A stretch of DNA of 64,000 bases, taken from Namhaeicola litoreus. GTDB lineage: Bacteria; Bacteroidota; Bacteroidia; Flavobacteriales; Flavobacteriaceae. The stretch covers positions 248,001 through 312,000 of the forward strand of contig NZ_JBHTMY010000003.1 in NCBI RefSeq assembly GCF_042679565.1. Direction: 5' to 3'. Shown here piece by piece: positions 57,203 through 64,000 of this stretch. Positions within the stretch are counted from its first letter, which is position 1. The number at the start of each line of letters is the position of its first letter. A program made the position numbers and the translations under genes. The notes beneath the pieces are model-generated. The model saw only the letters and a list, made by a program, of their open reading frames with translations, searched no databases and was not told where the DNA came from.

Positions 57203-59446
57203 ATGAACATTAAAAAATTAAACCTACTACTTGTTTTATTCGGTTTTTTTCAACTATCCGTTGTTTATAGTCAGAACAATTTTGAAAGAGAAATAGAAGC
57301 ATTGTTGGCTAAGTTAAGCCTTGAAGAGAAAATTGGGCAAACATCCTTGCGAGGTACTTCCAGCAGAGTCAAAGGAGCTCTACCTGAATCACTTAAACAA
57401 GCTGTCAGAGAAGGCAGAGTTGGGGCTATGTTAAATGTCATGAGACCTGAGTTTATCGATGAATTGCAAAAAATTGCCATAGAAGAAAGTCCTCATAACA
57501 TCCCCTTGCTGTTTTCTCGAGATGTCATTCACGGTTTTAAAACTATTTTTCCGATACCTCTTGGGCTTGCAGCTTCTTGGGATGCTGAAATAGTGGAACA
57601 AAGTGCCAGAATTGCAGCCATAGAAGCCTCATCAATTGGTATACGTTGGACGTTTGCCCCTATGCTAGATATTGCACAAGATACCCGATGGGGTAGAATT
57701 GCAGAATCACCGGGAGAAGATCCTTATTTGGCCAGTATACTAGCCGAGGCTTACGTAAAAGGATTTCAAGGAACTGATCTGTCAGATCCATCGAGTTTAG
57801 CCGTAAGTCTTAAGCATTTTATCGGTTATGGTGCCGCCATCGGCGGTAGAGATTACAATACAGCAATAATAGATAATGCGACATTGCAAAATCTTTATAT
57901 TCCTCCTTTTGAAGCTGGGATAAAAGCTGGAGCTCAGACCGTTATGACTTCTTTTAACGAATTGAATGGTGTGCCCGCTTCTGGAAATAAATTTATTTTA
58001 AAAAATATTTTACGCGATCAATTAAAATTTGATGGTTTAGTGGTGAGTGATTGGAACTCTGTCACAGAAATGATCAATCATGGCTATGCAGAAGATCAAA
58101 AACATGCGGCAGAACTTGGTGTTAACGCCGGACTTGATATGGAAATGACAAGTACATCCTATGAAGATCATATTAAAAACTTGTTAGAGGAACAAAAGAT
58201 TTCAGAATCACAGCTAGATGATTTGGTCAGAAATATCCTAAGGGTCAAATTCAGATTAGGACTTTTTGATGATCCCTATAATAACATTTCTAAAAGGAAT
58301 AACTTTTATAGTCCGGAACATCTTGATGAGGCCGAAAAGGCAGCTATAAAAAGTAGCGTATTGTTAAAGAATAATGGTTTGTTGCCATTAAAAAAGGAAA
58401 CAAAGATTGCCCTAATCGGTCCGTTATCAAATAAAGGAAGAGAGCAGCTGGGAACCTGGACTTTTGATGGTGAAGGCGAAAGATCAGTAACACCTTTGCA
58501 GGAATTTAGATCCCAAAAAGTTAATGTAGACTTTCAGGAAACACTTAAATTTAGTCGAGACAAATCCGAATTAGACTTTAAAAAGGCAATCGAAGCTGCC
58601 AAAAAATCTGATGTGATTCTTTTTATTGGTGGTGAAGAGGCCATACTTTCGGGGGAAGCACACAGTCGAGCTGAAATAAATTTGCCTGGGGCTCAGGAGA
58701 AATTGATAAAAGAATTGAAAGAAACAGGAAAACCCTTGATCTTAGTAATCATGGCTGGCAGACCAATAACAATTGAAAAAATCATAAGTCATGTTGATGC
58801 AGTTTTAATGGTTTGGCACCCCGGTACGATGGGGGGTCCAGCCCTTTATAAAATGATTTTTGGAGTAGCTGAGCCGGGAGGAAGACTTCCTGTGACATGG
58901 CCAAAAACTAGTGGACAATTACCCCTTTTTTATAACCATAAAAATACAGGAAGACCAGCTGATGCTAAATCATTTGTTGGAATGGATAGCATTCCCGTTG
59001 GAGCCTGGCAAAGTTCACTGGGTAATCAATCACATTACTTAGATGCCGGTTTTTCACCGAGATTTCCTTTTGGATTTGGCTTGGGTTATACTTATTTTAC
59101 CTATGATAGTCTGAAAGTTTCTAGCGAACAATTGACAAGAGAAAATGAAATTGAGGTAGTTGTTTCTGTCAAGAATATGGGTGAGAGAGATGGAGAGGAA
59201 GTAGTTCAACTTTACATTCAGGATATTACCGGCAGCATAACCCGTCCTGTAAAAGAGTTAAAAGGTTTTAAACGTGTGTTTTTACCAAAAGGAAAAGAAG
59301 TAGAAGTAAAGTTTAACATTAGAGCAAAGGATTTAGAATTTGTGAATAATGAGGGGATACGTCGTTCGGAAAATGGTAAATTCAACCTGTGGATTGGTAA
59401 AAATTCAGCAGAAGGGCTACAAGCTTCTTTCGAATTAATTGATTGA
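57203..59446 (+). CDS. Exported GH3 beta-glucosidase (BglX-like)
   Basis: A 747-residue glycoside hydrolase family 3 enzyme with a signal peptide (MNIKKLNLLLVLFGFFQLSVVYSQ). Domains: TIM-like (about 30-370) with RDVIHGFKTIFPIPLGLAASWD, APMLDIAQDTRWGRIAESPGEDPYL, LKHFIGYGAAIGGRDYN and the nucleophile Asp in LVVSDWNSVTEM; the alpha/beta sandwich (about 390-600) with the candidate acid/base Glu in GEEAILSGEAHSRAEINL; and a C-terminal fibronectin-III-like domain. It should remove terminal beta-glucosyl units in the periplasm. Between the lactonase and the kinase genes (three bases after its stop codon), it may supply glucose or gluconate from glucosides. Confidence 0.94.
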   Translation: MNIKKLNLLLVLFGFFQLSVVYSQNNFEREIEALLAKLSLEEKIGQTSLRGTSSRVKGALPESLKQAVREGRVGAMLNVMRPEFIDELQKIAIEESPHNIPLLFSRDVIHGFKTIFPIPLGLAASWDAEIVEQSARIAAIEASSIGIRWTFAPMLDIAQDTRWGRIAESPGEDPYLASILAEAYVKGFQGTDLSDPSSLAVSLKHFIGYGAAIGGRDYNTAIIDNATLQNLYIPPFEAGIKAGAQTVMTSFNELNGVPASGNKFILKNILRDQLKFDGLVVSDWNSVTEMINHGYAEDQKHAAELGVNAGLDMEMTSTSYEDHIKNLLEEQKISESQLDDLVRNILRVKFRLGLFDDPYNNISKRNNFYSPEHLDEAEKAAIKSSVLLKNNGLLPLKKETKIALIGPLSNKGREQLGTWTFDGEGERSVTPLQEFRSQKVNVDFQETLKFSRDKSELDFKKAIEAAKKSDVILFIGGEEAILSGEAHSRAEINLPGAQEKLIKELKETGKPLILVIMAGRPITIEKIISHVDAVLMVWHPGTMGGPALYKMIFGVAEPGGRLPVTWPKTSGQLPLFYNHKNTGRPADAKSFVGMDSIPVGAWQSSLGNQSHYLDAGFSPRFPFGFGLGYTYFTYDSLKVSSEQLTRENEIEVVVSVKNMGERDGEEVVQLYIQDITGSITRPVKELKGFKRVFLPKGKEVEVKFNIRAKDLEFVNNEGIRRSENGKFNLWIGKNSAEGLQASFELID

Positions 59447-59449
59447 GAT

Positions 59450-61330
59450 ATGATTGTTGTAGTAATGGGAGTGAGTGGTTGTGGTAAAACCACCGTTGGA
59501 AAAAATTTGGCGACAAAATTAGGTTTACCTTACTTTGATGCAGATGATTTTCATTCTGAATTGAATATTAAAAAAATGCAAAGTGCGATTCCATTGACGG
59601 ATGAAGACAGGCGGCCATGGTTAGAATCGATTGCTGAGGAAATGAGAAGTTGGGATAAGGAGAAAGGGGCGGTATTGGCTTGCTCAGCGCTAAAAGAGAT
59701 GTACAGAAAAGTTTTTAATCAGACAATCAAGAATATTCACTGGGTTTATTTAAATGGTGATTTTGATTTGATCAAGAGCAGGTTAGAAAATAGAGCTGGA
59801 CATTATATGAAATCCGATCTGTTAAAAAGTCAATTTGACACATTGGAAATCCCTGATTATGGTATCCATATAGACATTAAGGAAGAACCTGCATCAATCG
59901 TCAAAAAAATTATGAATAAGTTAAATCTAAGCGAGAAATCTTTTTTTGGAATCATCGGTTTAGGAGTCATGGGTCAAAGCCTTGCCCTAAATATCGCAGA
60001 CAATAACTTTTCACTTTCTGTGTATAATCGTGCTGTCGAGGGAGAAGAGAAAATCGTAGAAGAGTTTTTAGTTAAGAATAAAAACAAAAGAATTAGCGGA
60101 TTTACTAAAATAAATGGTTTTGTAGATTCTTTGGAAACGCCCAGGAAAATATTAATTATGATTAAGGCGGGTAAGGCCTTAGACGATGTAATCGAACAGT
60201 TATTACCACATTTAAATGAGGGAGATGTTTTGATAGATGGTGGTAATTCTCATTTTTCCGATACCTTAAAGCGATATCAATTTTTATCGAGTAAAGGTAT
60301 TCACTTTGTTGGTTCAGGAATTTCAGGCGGTGAAGAAGGAGCGAGAAAAGGCCCTTCTATAATGCCCGGAGGTTCAAAAGAAGGATATGCTAAAATTGCA
60401 GAGGTTTTAGAAGCGATATCTGCCAAAGACAAATCCAATAACCCTTGTTGTACTTATATGGGTCCGGATGGATCTGGTCATTTTGTAAAAATGATTCATA
60501 ATGGTATGGAGTATGCTGAGATGCAATTTTTATCAGAGATTTATGGTCTGTTAAGAACCACAATGACCAATGATGAAATTTCCGAGGTTTTTGAAGATTG
60601 GCAAAAGGGAGAATTGTCTAGTTATTTGTTAGATATCAGTGCTAAAATATTGAAAAAGAAGGAGGGTAAAGACTATTTGTTGGATCTAGTTTTGGATCAG
60701 GCGGGAAACAAAGGAACGGGTTGTTGGTCGAGTATTGCGGCGCTAGAATTGGGTCAACCTACAACAGTGATGACTTCGGCTTTGTTTGCAAGATATATCT
60801 CATCTTTTAAAAGTGAACGATCGAACTTATCACAAAAAATAGCCGTTTCTATAACAACGGAATTACCGAACATCGACAAACTAAAAAACGCATACTTATT
60901 TGTAAAATGGATCAATCATCAGCAAGGTTTTGCCTTGATAAAAGCATACTCTGAAGATAAAAAATGGCAACTAAATTTGTCGGAAATATCCAGAATATGG
61001 ACAAATGGATGTATCATCAAATCAGCATTAATGGAAGAATGTGTTGATTATTTTAAAAGAGAGAAGAACTTATTTGATCTTGAAGAAATCATTGATTTAC
61101 TGAGTTCTTTAGAATCTTCGACAAAAGAAGTTTTACATTTTGCTTTGGAAAAAAGGATTTCTTTGAATTCATTTAGTACGGCTTTTGATTATTGGATCTC
61201 CATGACAACCCAACAATCTACAGCTAATATGATTCAGGCCCAAAGAGATTATTTTGGCGCTCATACATTCCAAAGAATTGATCAACCTGAAAATCAATAT
61301 TTTCATTCAAATTGGGGTGTAGATGATTGA
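59450..61330 (+). CDS. gntK-gnd: Bifunctional gluconokinase / 6-phosphogluconate dehydrogenase (decarboxylating)
   Basis: One 626-residue chain with two complete enzymes. Residues 1-160 are a GntK-type gluconokinase: P-loop GVSGCGKTT (7-15), FDADDFHSELNIKKM, PLTDEDRRPWLE, LACSALKEMYR. From about 165 on lies a full decarboxylating 6-phosphogluconate dehydrogenase: GIIGLGVMGQSLALNIADN (dinucleotide fold), IDGGNSHFSDT, GSGISGGEEGARKGPSIMPGG (substrate loop), GHFVKMIHNGMEYAEMQ (catalytic Lys) and the C-terminal FGAHTFQRID. The linker is only about five residues, and there is no stop codon or frameshift between. It converts gluconate to ribulose 5-phosphate via 6-phosphogluconate. GntP overlaps the end by eight bases. 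Confidence 0.96.
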   Translation: MIVVVMGVSGCGKTTVGKNLATKLGLPYFDADDFHSELNIKKMQSAIPLTDEDRRPWLESIAEEMRSWDKEKGAVLACSALKEMYRKVFNQTIKNIHWVYLNGDFDLIKSRLENRAGHYMKSDLLKSQFDTLEIPDYGIHIDIKEEPASIVKKIMNKLNLSEKSFFGIIGLGVMGQSLALNIADNNFSLSVYNRAVEGEEKIVEEFLVKNKNKRISGFTKINGFVDSLETPRKILIMIKAGKALDDVIEQLLPHLNEGDVLIDGGNSHFSDTLKRYQFLSSKGIHFVGSGISGGEEGARKGPSIMPGGSKEGYAKIAEVLEAISAKDKSNNPCCTYMGPDGSGHFVKMIHNGMEYAEMQFLSEIYGLLRTTMTNDEISEVFEDWQKGELSSYLLDISAKILKKKEGKDYLLDLVLDQAGNKGTGCWSSIAALELGQPTTVMTSALFARYISSFKSERSNLSQKIAVSITTELPNIDKLKNAYLFVKWINHQQGFALIKAYSEDKKWQLNLSEISRIWTNGCIIKSALMEECVDYFKREKNLFDLEEIIDLLSSLESSTKEVLHFALEKRISLNSFSTAFDYWISMTTQQSTANMIQAQRDYFGAHTFQRIDQPENQYFHSNWGVDD

Positions 61331-62669
61331 TTACCAATTGTTGTTAGCTGTTTTTGTTGGAGTAGGTCTCTTATTGATTCTTATTCTTTTTGTGCGCATC
61401 CAGGCTTTTATTTCTTTGTTGATTGCCAGTATAGTGGTAGGTCTGATTGCCGGAATGGAACCCATGAAAATTATTCAAACCATACAAACAGGGATGGGTA
61501 ATACCTTGGGTTTTGTAGCGGTGGTTGTAGGTCTTGGCTCTATGTTTGGCGCCATTTTAGAGCATTCAGGTGGTGCAGAAGCACTAGGAAAATACATGCT
61601 TGATAAATTCGGAGAAAAGAATGCTTCCTGGGCCCTAATGATCACTGGTTTTTTTGTTGCCATACCAGTATTTTTTGATGTTGCCTTTATTATTCTCATA
61701 CCTATTATTTACTCGCTTCAAAGAAAGTCGGGTAAATCTTTGTTACTGTATGCTATCCCCTTATTAGCCGGTTTGGCAATCACCCACGCATTTATTCCGC
61801 CAACGCCAGGCCCTGTTGCTGTTGCAGATATCTTAAAAGCAGATTTAGGTTGGGTTATTCTATTTGGATTTATTGTGGGTGTGCCAACAGCGATACTTAG
61901 TGGACCTGTTTTTGGAAAATATATTGCAAGTAAGATTTTTGTAAATGCCCCGGAGGTGAAGGAAGATGTATTGGTGAATGGAAATTTTCCGGGAGTAGGT
62001 TTGGTTCTTTCGATTATAGCAATTCCCATTAATTTAATTGTATTAAACACCTTGCTTTCTAGCCCTTTAATTCCTGGAGATTTTTTATCAGAAACAGCAA
62101 GGACATGGATTAAGATGATCGGACATCCCTTTACAGCACTCATTATTGCCAACCTAATGGCTTGGTATTTTCTTGGTATTCGACGTGGATTTAGCAGAGA
62201 GAAGTTATTTGATATTACCACAAAATCTATGGGCCCGGCGGGCGTAATAATTCTCTTAACGGGTGCGGGAGGAGTGTTTAAAGAAATGTTGGTAAATACA
62301 GGTACCGGAGAAATGATTGCAAACTATTTTGCCTCTGCGGGTATTAGTGTCTTATTATTCGCCTTTATTGCAGCTGCACTGATCAGGATTATGCAAGGAT
62401 CTGCCACAGTAGCCATGATTACTTCGGCAGGTATTACCTCTCCTTTATTGCTAAGTGATGTGACAGAAATTGATAAGGCGTTATTGGTTATTGCGATTGC
62501 CAGTGGTGCATCTATTCTTTCCCATGTAAATGATAGTGGGTTTTGGTTGGTGAGTAAATACCTCGGTCTTAATGAAAAAGAAACTTTTAAAAGCTGGACT
62601 GTCATGACCACAATTCTATCTCTTGTGGGCTTTATCACGGTTAGTCTCATCTCTGCACTTTTTAGTTAG
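61323..62669 (+). CDS. gntP: Gluconate:H+ symporter, GntP family
   Basis: A 448-residue inner-membrane transporter with about 12 hydrophobic segments and GntP-type motifs: GMGNTLGFVAVVVGLGSMFGAILEHSGGAE, FFDVAFIILIPIIYSL, HAFIPPTPGPVAVADIL and the late ASILSHVNDSGFWLVSKYLG. Members move gluconate or related aldonates with protons. Its start overlaps the kinase/dehydrogenase gene by eight bases, strong evidence for joint expression, and supports gluconate as the substrate. A related aldonate or ketogluconate is not excluded. Confidence 0.95.
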   Translation: MIDYQLLLAVFVGVGLLLILILFVRIQAFISLLIASIVVGLIAGMEPMKIIQTIQTGMGNTLGFVAVVVGLGSMFGAILEHSGGAEALGKYMLDKFGEKNASWALMITGFFVAIPVFFDVAFIILIPIIYSLQRKSGKSLLLYAIPLLAGLAITHAFIPPTPGPVAVADILKADLGWVILFGFIVGVPTAILSGPVFGKYIASKIFVNAPEVKEDVLVNGNFPGVGLVLSIIAIPINLIVLNTLLSSPLIPGDFLSETARTWIKMIGHPFTALIIANLMAWYFLGIRRGFSREKLFDITTKSMGPAGVIILLTGAGGVFKEMLVNTGTGEMIANYFASAGISVLLFAFIAAALIRIMQGSATVAMITSAGITSPLLLSDVTEIDKALLVIAIASGASILSHVNDSGFWLVSKYLGLNEKETFKSWTVMTTILSLVGFITVSLISALFS

Positions 62670-62680
62670 TTTAGTGTAAT

Positions 62681-63565
62681 TTATAATATTTTCTTTCCCT
62701 GATGTACTTTGTTAAATTCGTTCCTGTATTCACTGGGCGTAATCTTTTTGGTCTGCTTAAAGATTCTATTGAAATTGGCAATATTGTTAAATCCGCATTT
62801 ATAGCTAATTTCTCCTATGGTAAATTCAGACTCCAATAGAAGTCTCGCCGCCATACTTATTCTAATATCATTTACATAGGTGATAAATGTTCGTCCGGTT
62901 CTTTTTTTTATAAAACGATTAAAAGAAACAGGAGTCATATTCACAAGATTGGAGATTTCATCTAAAGAGATTTTTTTATCATAGTGGTTCTGTATATAAT
63001 CATGAACAATCTTAATTCTTGAGCTATTTTCATAATCATCTTTCTCCGGCAAGGAGGTGGAAAGTATTCTTTGTTCTCTTGAAACAGCCAGATCATATAA
63101 TATCGAAATGAAATTTAAAAAATTATCTATCCCACTTGATTTGGATAAATTAATTAATCTCGGCATGATAGCTTTGGTTGTTTCTTTTGAAAAAAGGATG
63201 CCATTTTTAGACCGATTAAACATGTCTTTTATCGGTTTAAAGACTTCTCTGTTTAATAAATTATCATCTAACAAATTGCTTTGCAGGTGAATACATATTT
63301 CTCTTATTTCGGTGTTTTTACAATTATGTATTTCCCAACAATGTACCAAGTTTTTACCTAAAAAAACAAGTTCGAAATCATCTATTTCACTAATATGATC
63401 GCCCACTATTCTTCGCACGCCTTTTCCATTATGAATAAAATTCAGTTCATAATCCGGGTGAAAATGGATTGGAAAATCAAATTTGTCTTTTACACGATCA
63501 AAAATAATAAAACAATCCTCGGGGGTTAGTTGGGTTATTTCTCTGTGATATTTGTTCTGCATCAT
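62681..63565 (-). CDS. AraC family transcriptional regulator with cupin domain
   Basis: A 294-residue regulator: N-terminal cupin-like ligand domain (about 20-110, DFPIHFHPDYELNFIHNG), and a C-terminal AraC double HTH (about 190-290) with the pattern KISLDEISNLVNMTPVSFNRFIKKRTG and FTIGEISYKCGFNNIANFNRIFKQTKKITPSEYR. It is convergent with gntP (11 bases apart) and divergent from the SusC gene; the cupin would sense a sugar or sugar acid and the protein would activate these genes. Its target sites cannot be seen without comparison. Confidence 0.92.
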   Translation of the reverse strand: MMQNKYHREITQLTPEDCFIIFDRVKDKFDFPIHFHPDYELNFIHNGKGVRRIVGDHISEIDDFELVFLGKNLVHCWEIHNCKNTEIREICIHLQSNLLDDNLLNREVFKPIKDMFNRSKNGILFSKETTKAIMPRLINLSKSSGIDNFLNFISILYDLAVSREQRILSTSLPEKDDYENSSRIKIVHDYIQNHYDKKISLDEISNLVNMTPVSFNRFIKKRTGRTFITYVNDIRISMAARLLLESEFTIGEISYKCGFNNIANFNRIFKQTKKITPSEYRNEFNKVHQGKKIL

Positions 63566-63636
63566 AAGATTTTGGCGTTTCTAAAAAAGTATCAGAAAAT
63601 GACAATATACTATTAACATTTGTTTAACAAGTCGAA

Positions 63637-63644
63637 TAGATTTG
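63637..63644 (+). promoter_or_regulatory. Possible -7 box of the SusC gene
   Basis: TAGATTTG matches TAnnTTTG with a TTG 14 bases upstream (short of the usual 19). Transcripts from here would have a long leader of about 170 bases. The 256-base gap also contains the AraC gene's promoter and likely AraC sites, which I cannot define. Confidence 0.3.
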
Positions 63645-63821
63645 TAAATATAGAAATTCTTGGTAACTGTTGTTACTTGGGAATTTTAAAATACGTTTTT
63701 AAAAAACAATCTGTAAAAGTCCCAAATCACCCGTTTCTTATTTAGTTGCACCACCTATAGAACAGATTCAATTAGGCCTTTCAGATTGGAGTTTATTAAC
63801 TAACTCAATTAACTTTTAATT

Positions 63822-64000
63822 ATGAATTATTTTATGAAAAACAATTATTTAATTAGGAAATTAATTTTTCTTGGAGCTTTTATGCTTTGCGGTTTTATAC
63901 AAGCGCAAAGTGTAACGGGAAAAGTATCTGATGCAAATGGCCCGTTACCTGGAGCAAATGTGCTCGTGAAGGGAACGTCCAATGGGGTTGTAACTGATTT
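63822..64000 (+). CDS. SusC/RagA family TonB-linked outer-membrane protein (3' end outside window)
   Basis: The first 59 codons of a SusC-type receptor: signal peptide (residues about 9-30, LIRKLIFLGAFMLCGFIQAQ), followed by the start of the carboxypeptidase-D-regulatory-like domain that opens these proteins (SVTGKVSDANGPLPGANVLVKGTSNGVVTD). SusC forms the outer-membrane pore of SusCD glycan or oligosaccharide importers. The second in-frame ATG at 63834 could equally be the start. Adjacent to the AraC gene and the gluconate genes, so it may import the substrate for the GH3 enzyme; the SusD partner would be beyond the window. Confidence 0.9.
   Translation, partial: MNYFMKNNYLIRKLIFLGAFMLCGFIQAQSVTGKVSDANGPLPGANVLVKGTSNGVVTD

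Noticed and set aside
63566..63821. Direct AraC binding repeats in the gap before the SusC gene.
   Set aside because: The region is A/T-rich and several weak repeats can be drawn, but none is convincing without related sequences for comparison.

Overview
The window is a gene-dense, AT-rich chromosomal segment from a member of the Bacteroidota, most likely a marine Flavobacteriaceae. The support is: a SusC/RagA-type TonB receptor at the right edge, bacillithiol synthesis (BshC), menaquinone synthesis (MenI/F/D/B), the Bacteroidota-specific ribosomal protein bL38 (DUF4295), PafA-type alkaline phosphatase, many small lipoproteins, A/T-rich translation starts without Shine-Dalgarno sites, and promoters of the Bacteroidota type (TTTG-N19-TAnnTTTG). 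I see no rRNA, tRNA, CRISPR array, insertion sequence or phage gene, no frameshifted gene, and no gene-free stretch above 300 bases.

Layout. 1-9.5 kb: truncated GABA-type aminotransferase, amidohydrolase, polyamine genes aguB-aguA, a nitrilase coupled to a mercaptopyruvate-type sulfurtransferase, an MscS channel, uvrB. 9.7-17.6 kb: an acetate-assimilation block (outer-membrane porin, DUF4212 subunit, VC_2705-type sodium:solute symporter, acs), met tail to tail by a DUF294 sensor-nucleotidyltransferase and a DnaQ-like exonuclease. 17.7-21.1 kb: ABC-2 transporter and two little-known proteins, one carrying a kinase-like motif. 21.2-27.9 kb: menaquinone genes, interrupted by a secreted degenerate esterase. 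27.9-33.9 kb: purU, a FAH-family enzyme, then a phosphate group (DUF47, a PiT transporter fused to a coiled coil and HTH-like tail, a CYTH enzyme) and an M28 peptidase. 34-41.5 kb: housekeeping (cinA, rpmB-rpmG-bL38, ftsY, rimO, bshC, Nudix, rpmE2). 41.6-55 kb: lipoproteins, secreted enzymes, SprT-like protein, mannose-1-phosphate guanylyltransferase, DUF389 protein, MlaEF-type ABC genes, pafA, DUF481 protein and a ChaN-like protein. 56-64 kb: a sugar-acid locus.

How the genes work together. The most striking unit is the right-hand locus: an exported gluconolactonase-like lactonase, an exported GH3 beta-glucosidase, a single-chain gluconokinase/6-phosphogluconate dehydrogenase, a GntP gluconate permease, a convergent AraC regulator and the start of a SusC receptor. 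Read in order it suggests release of glucose or glucosylated aldonic acids outside the cytoplasm, lactone opening, gluconate import, and direct conversion to ribulose 5-phosphate. Other candidates for new biology are the PiT-HTH fusion, the DUF294/exonuclease pair next to acetate uptake, the kinase-like 353-residue orphan, and the esterase homologue whose nucleophile serine is replaced. Three convergent gene pairs end on one shared TTAA, with both stop codons interlocked.
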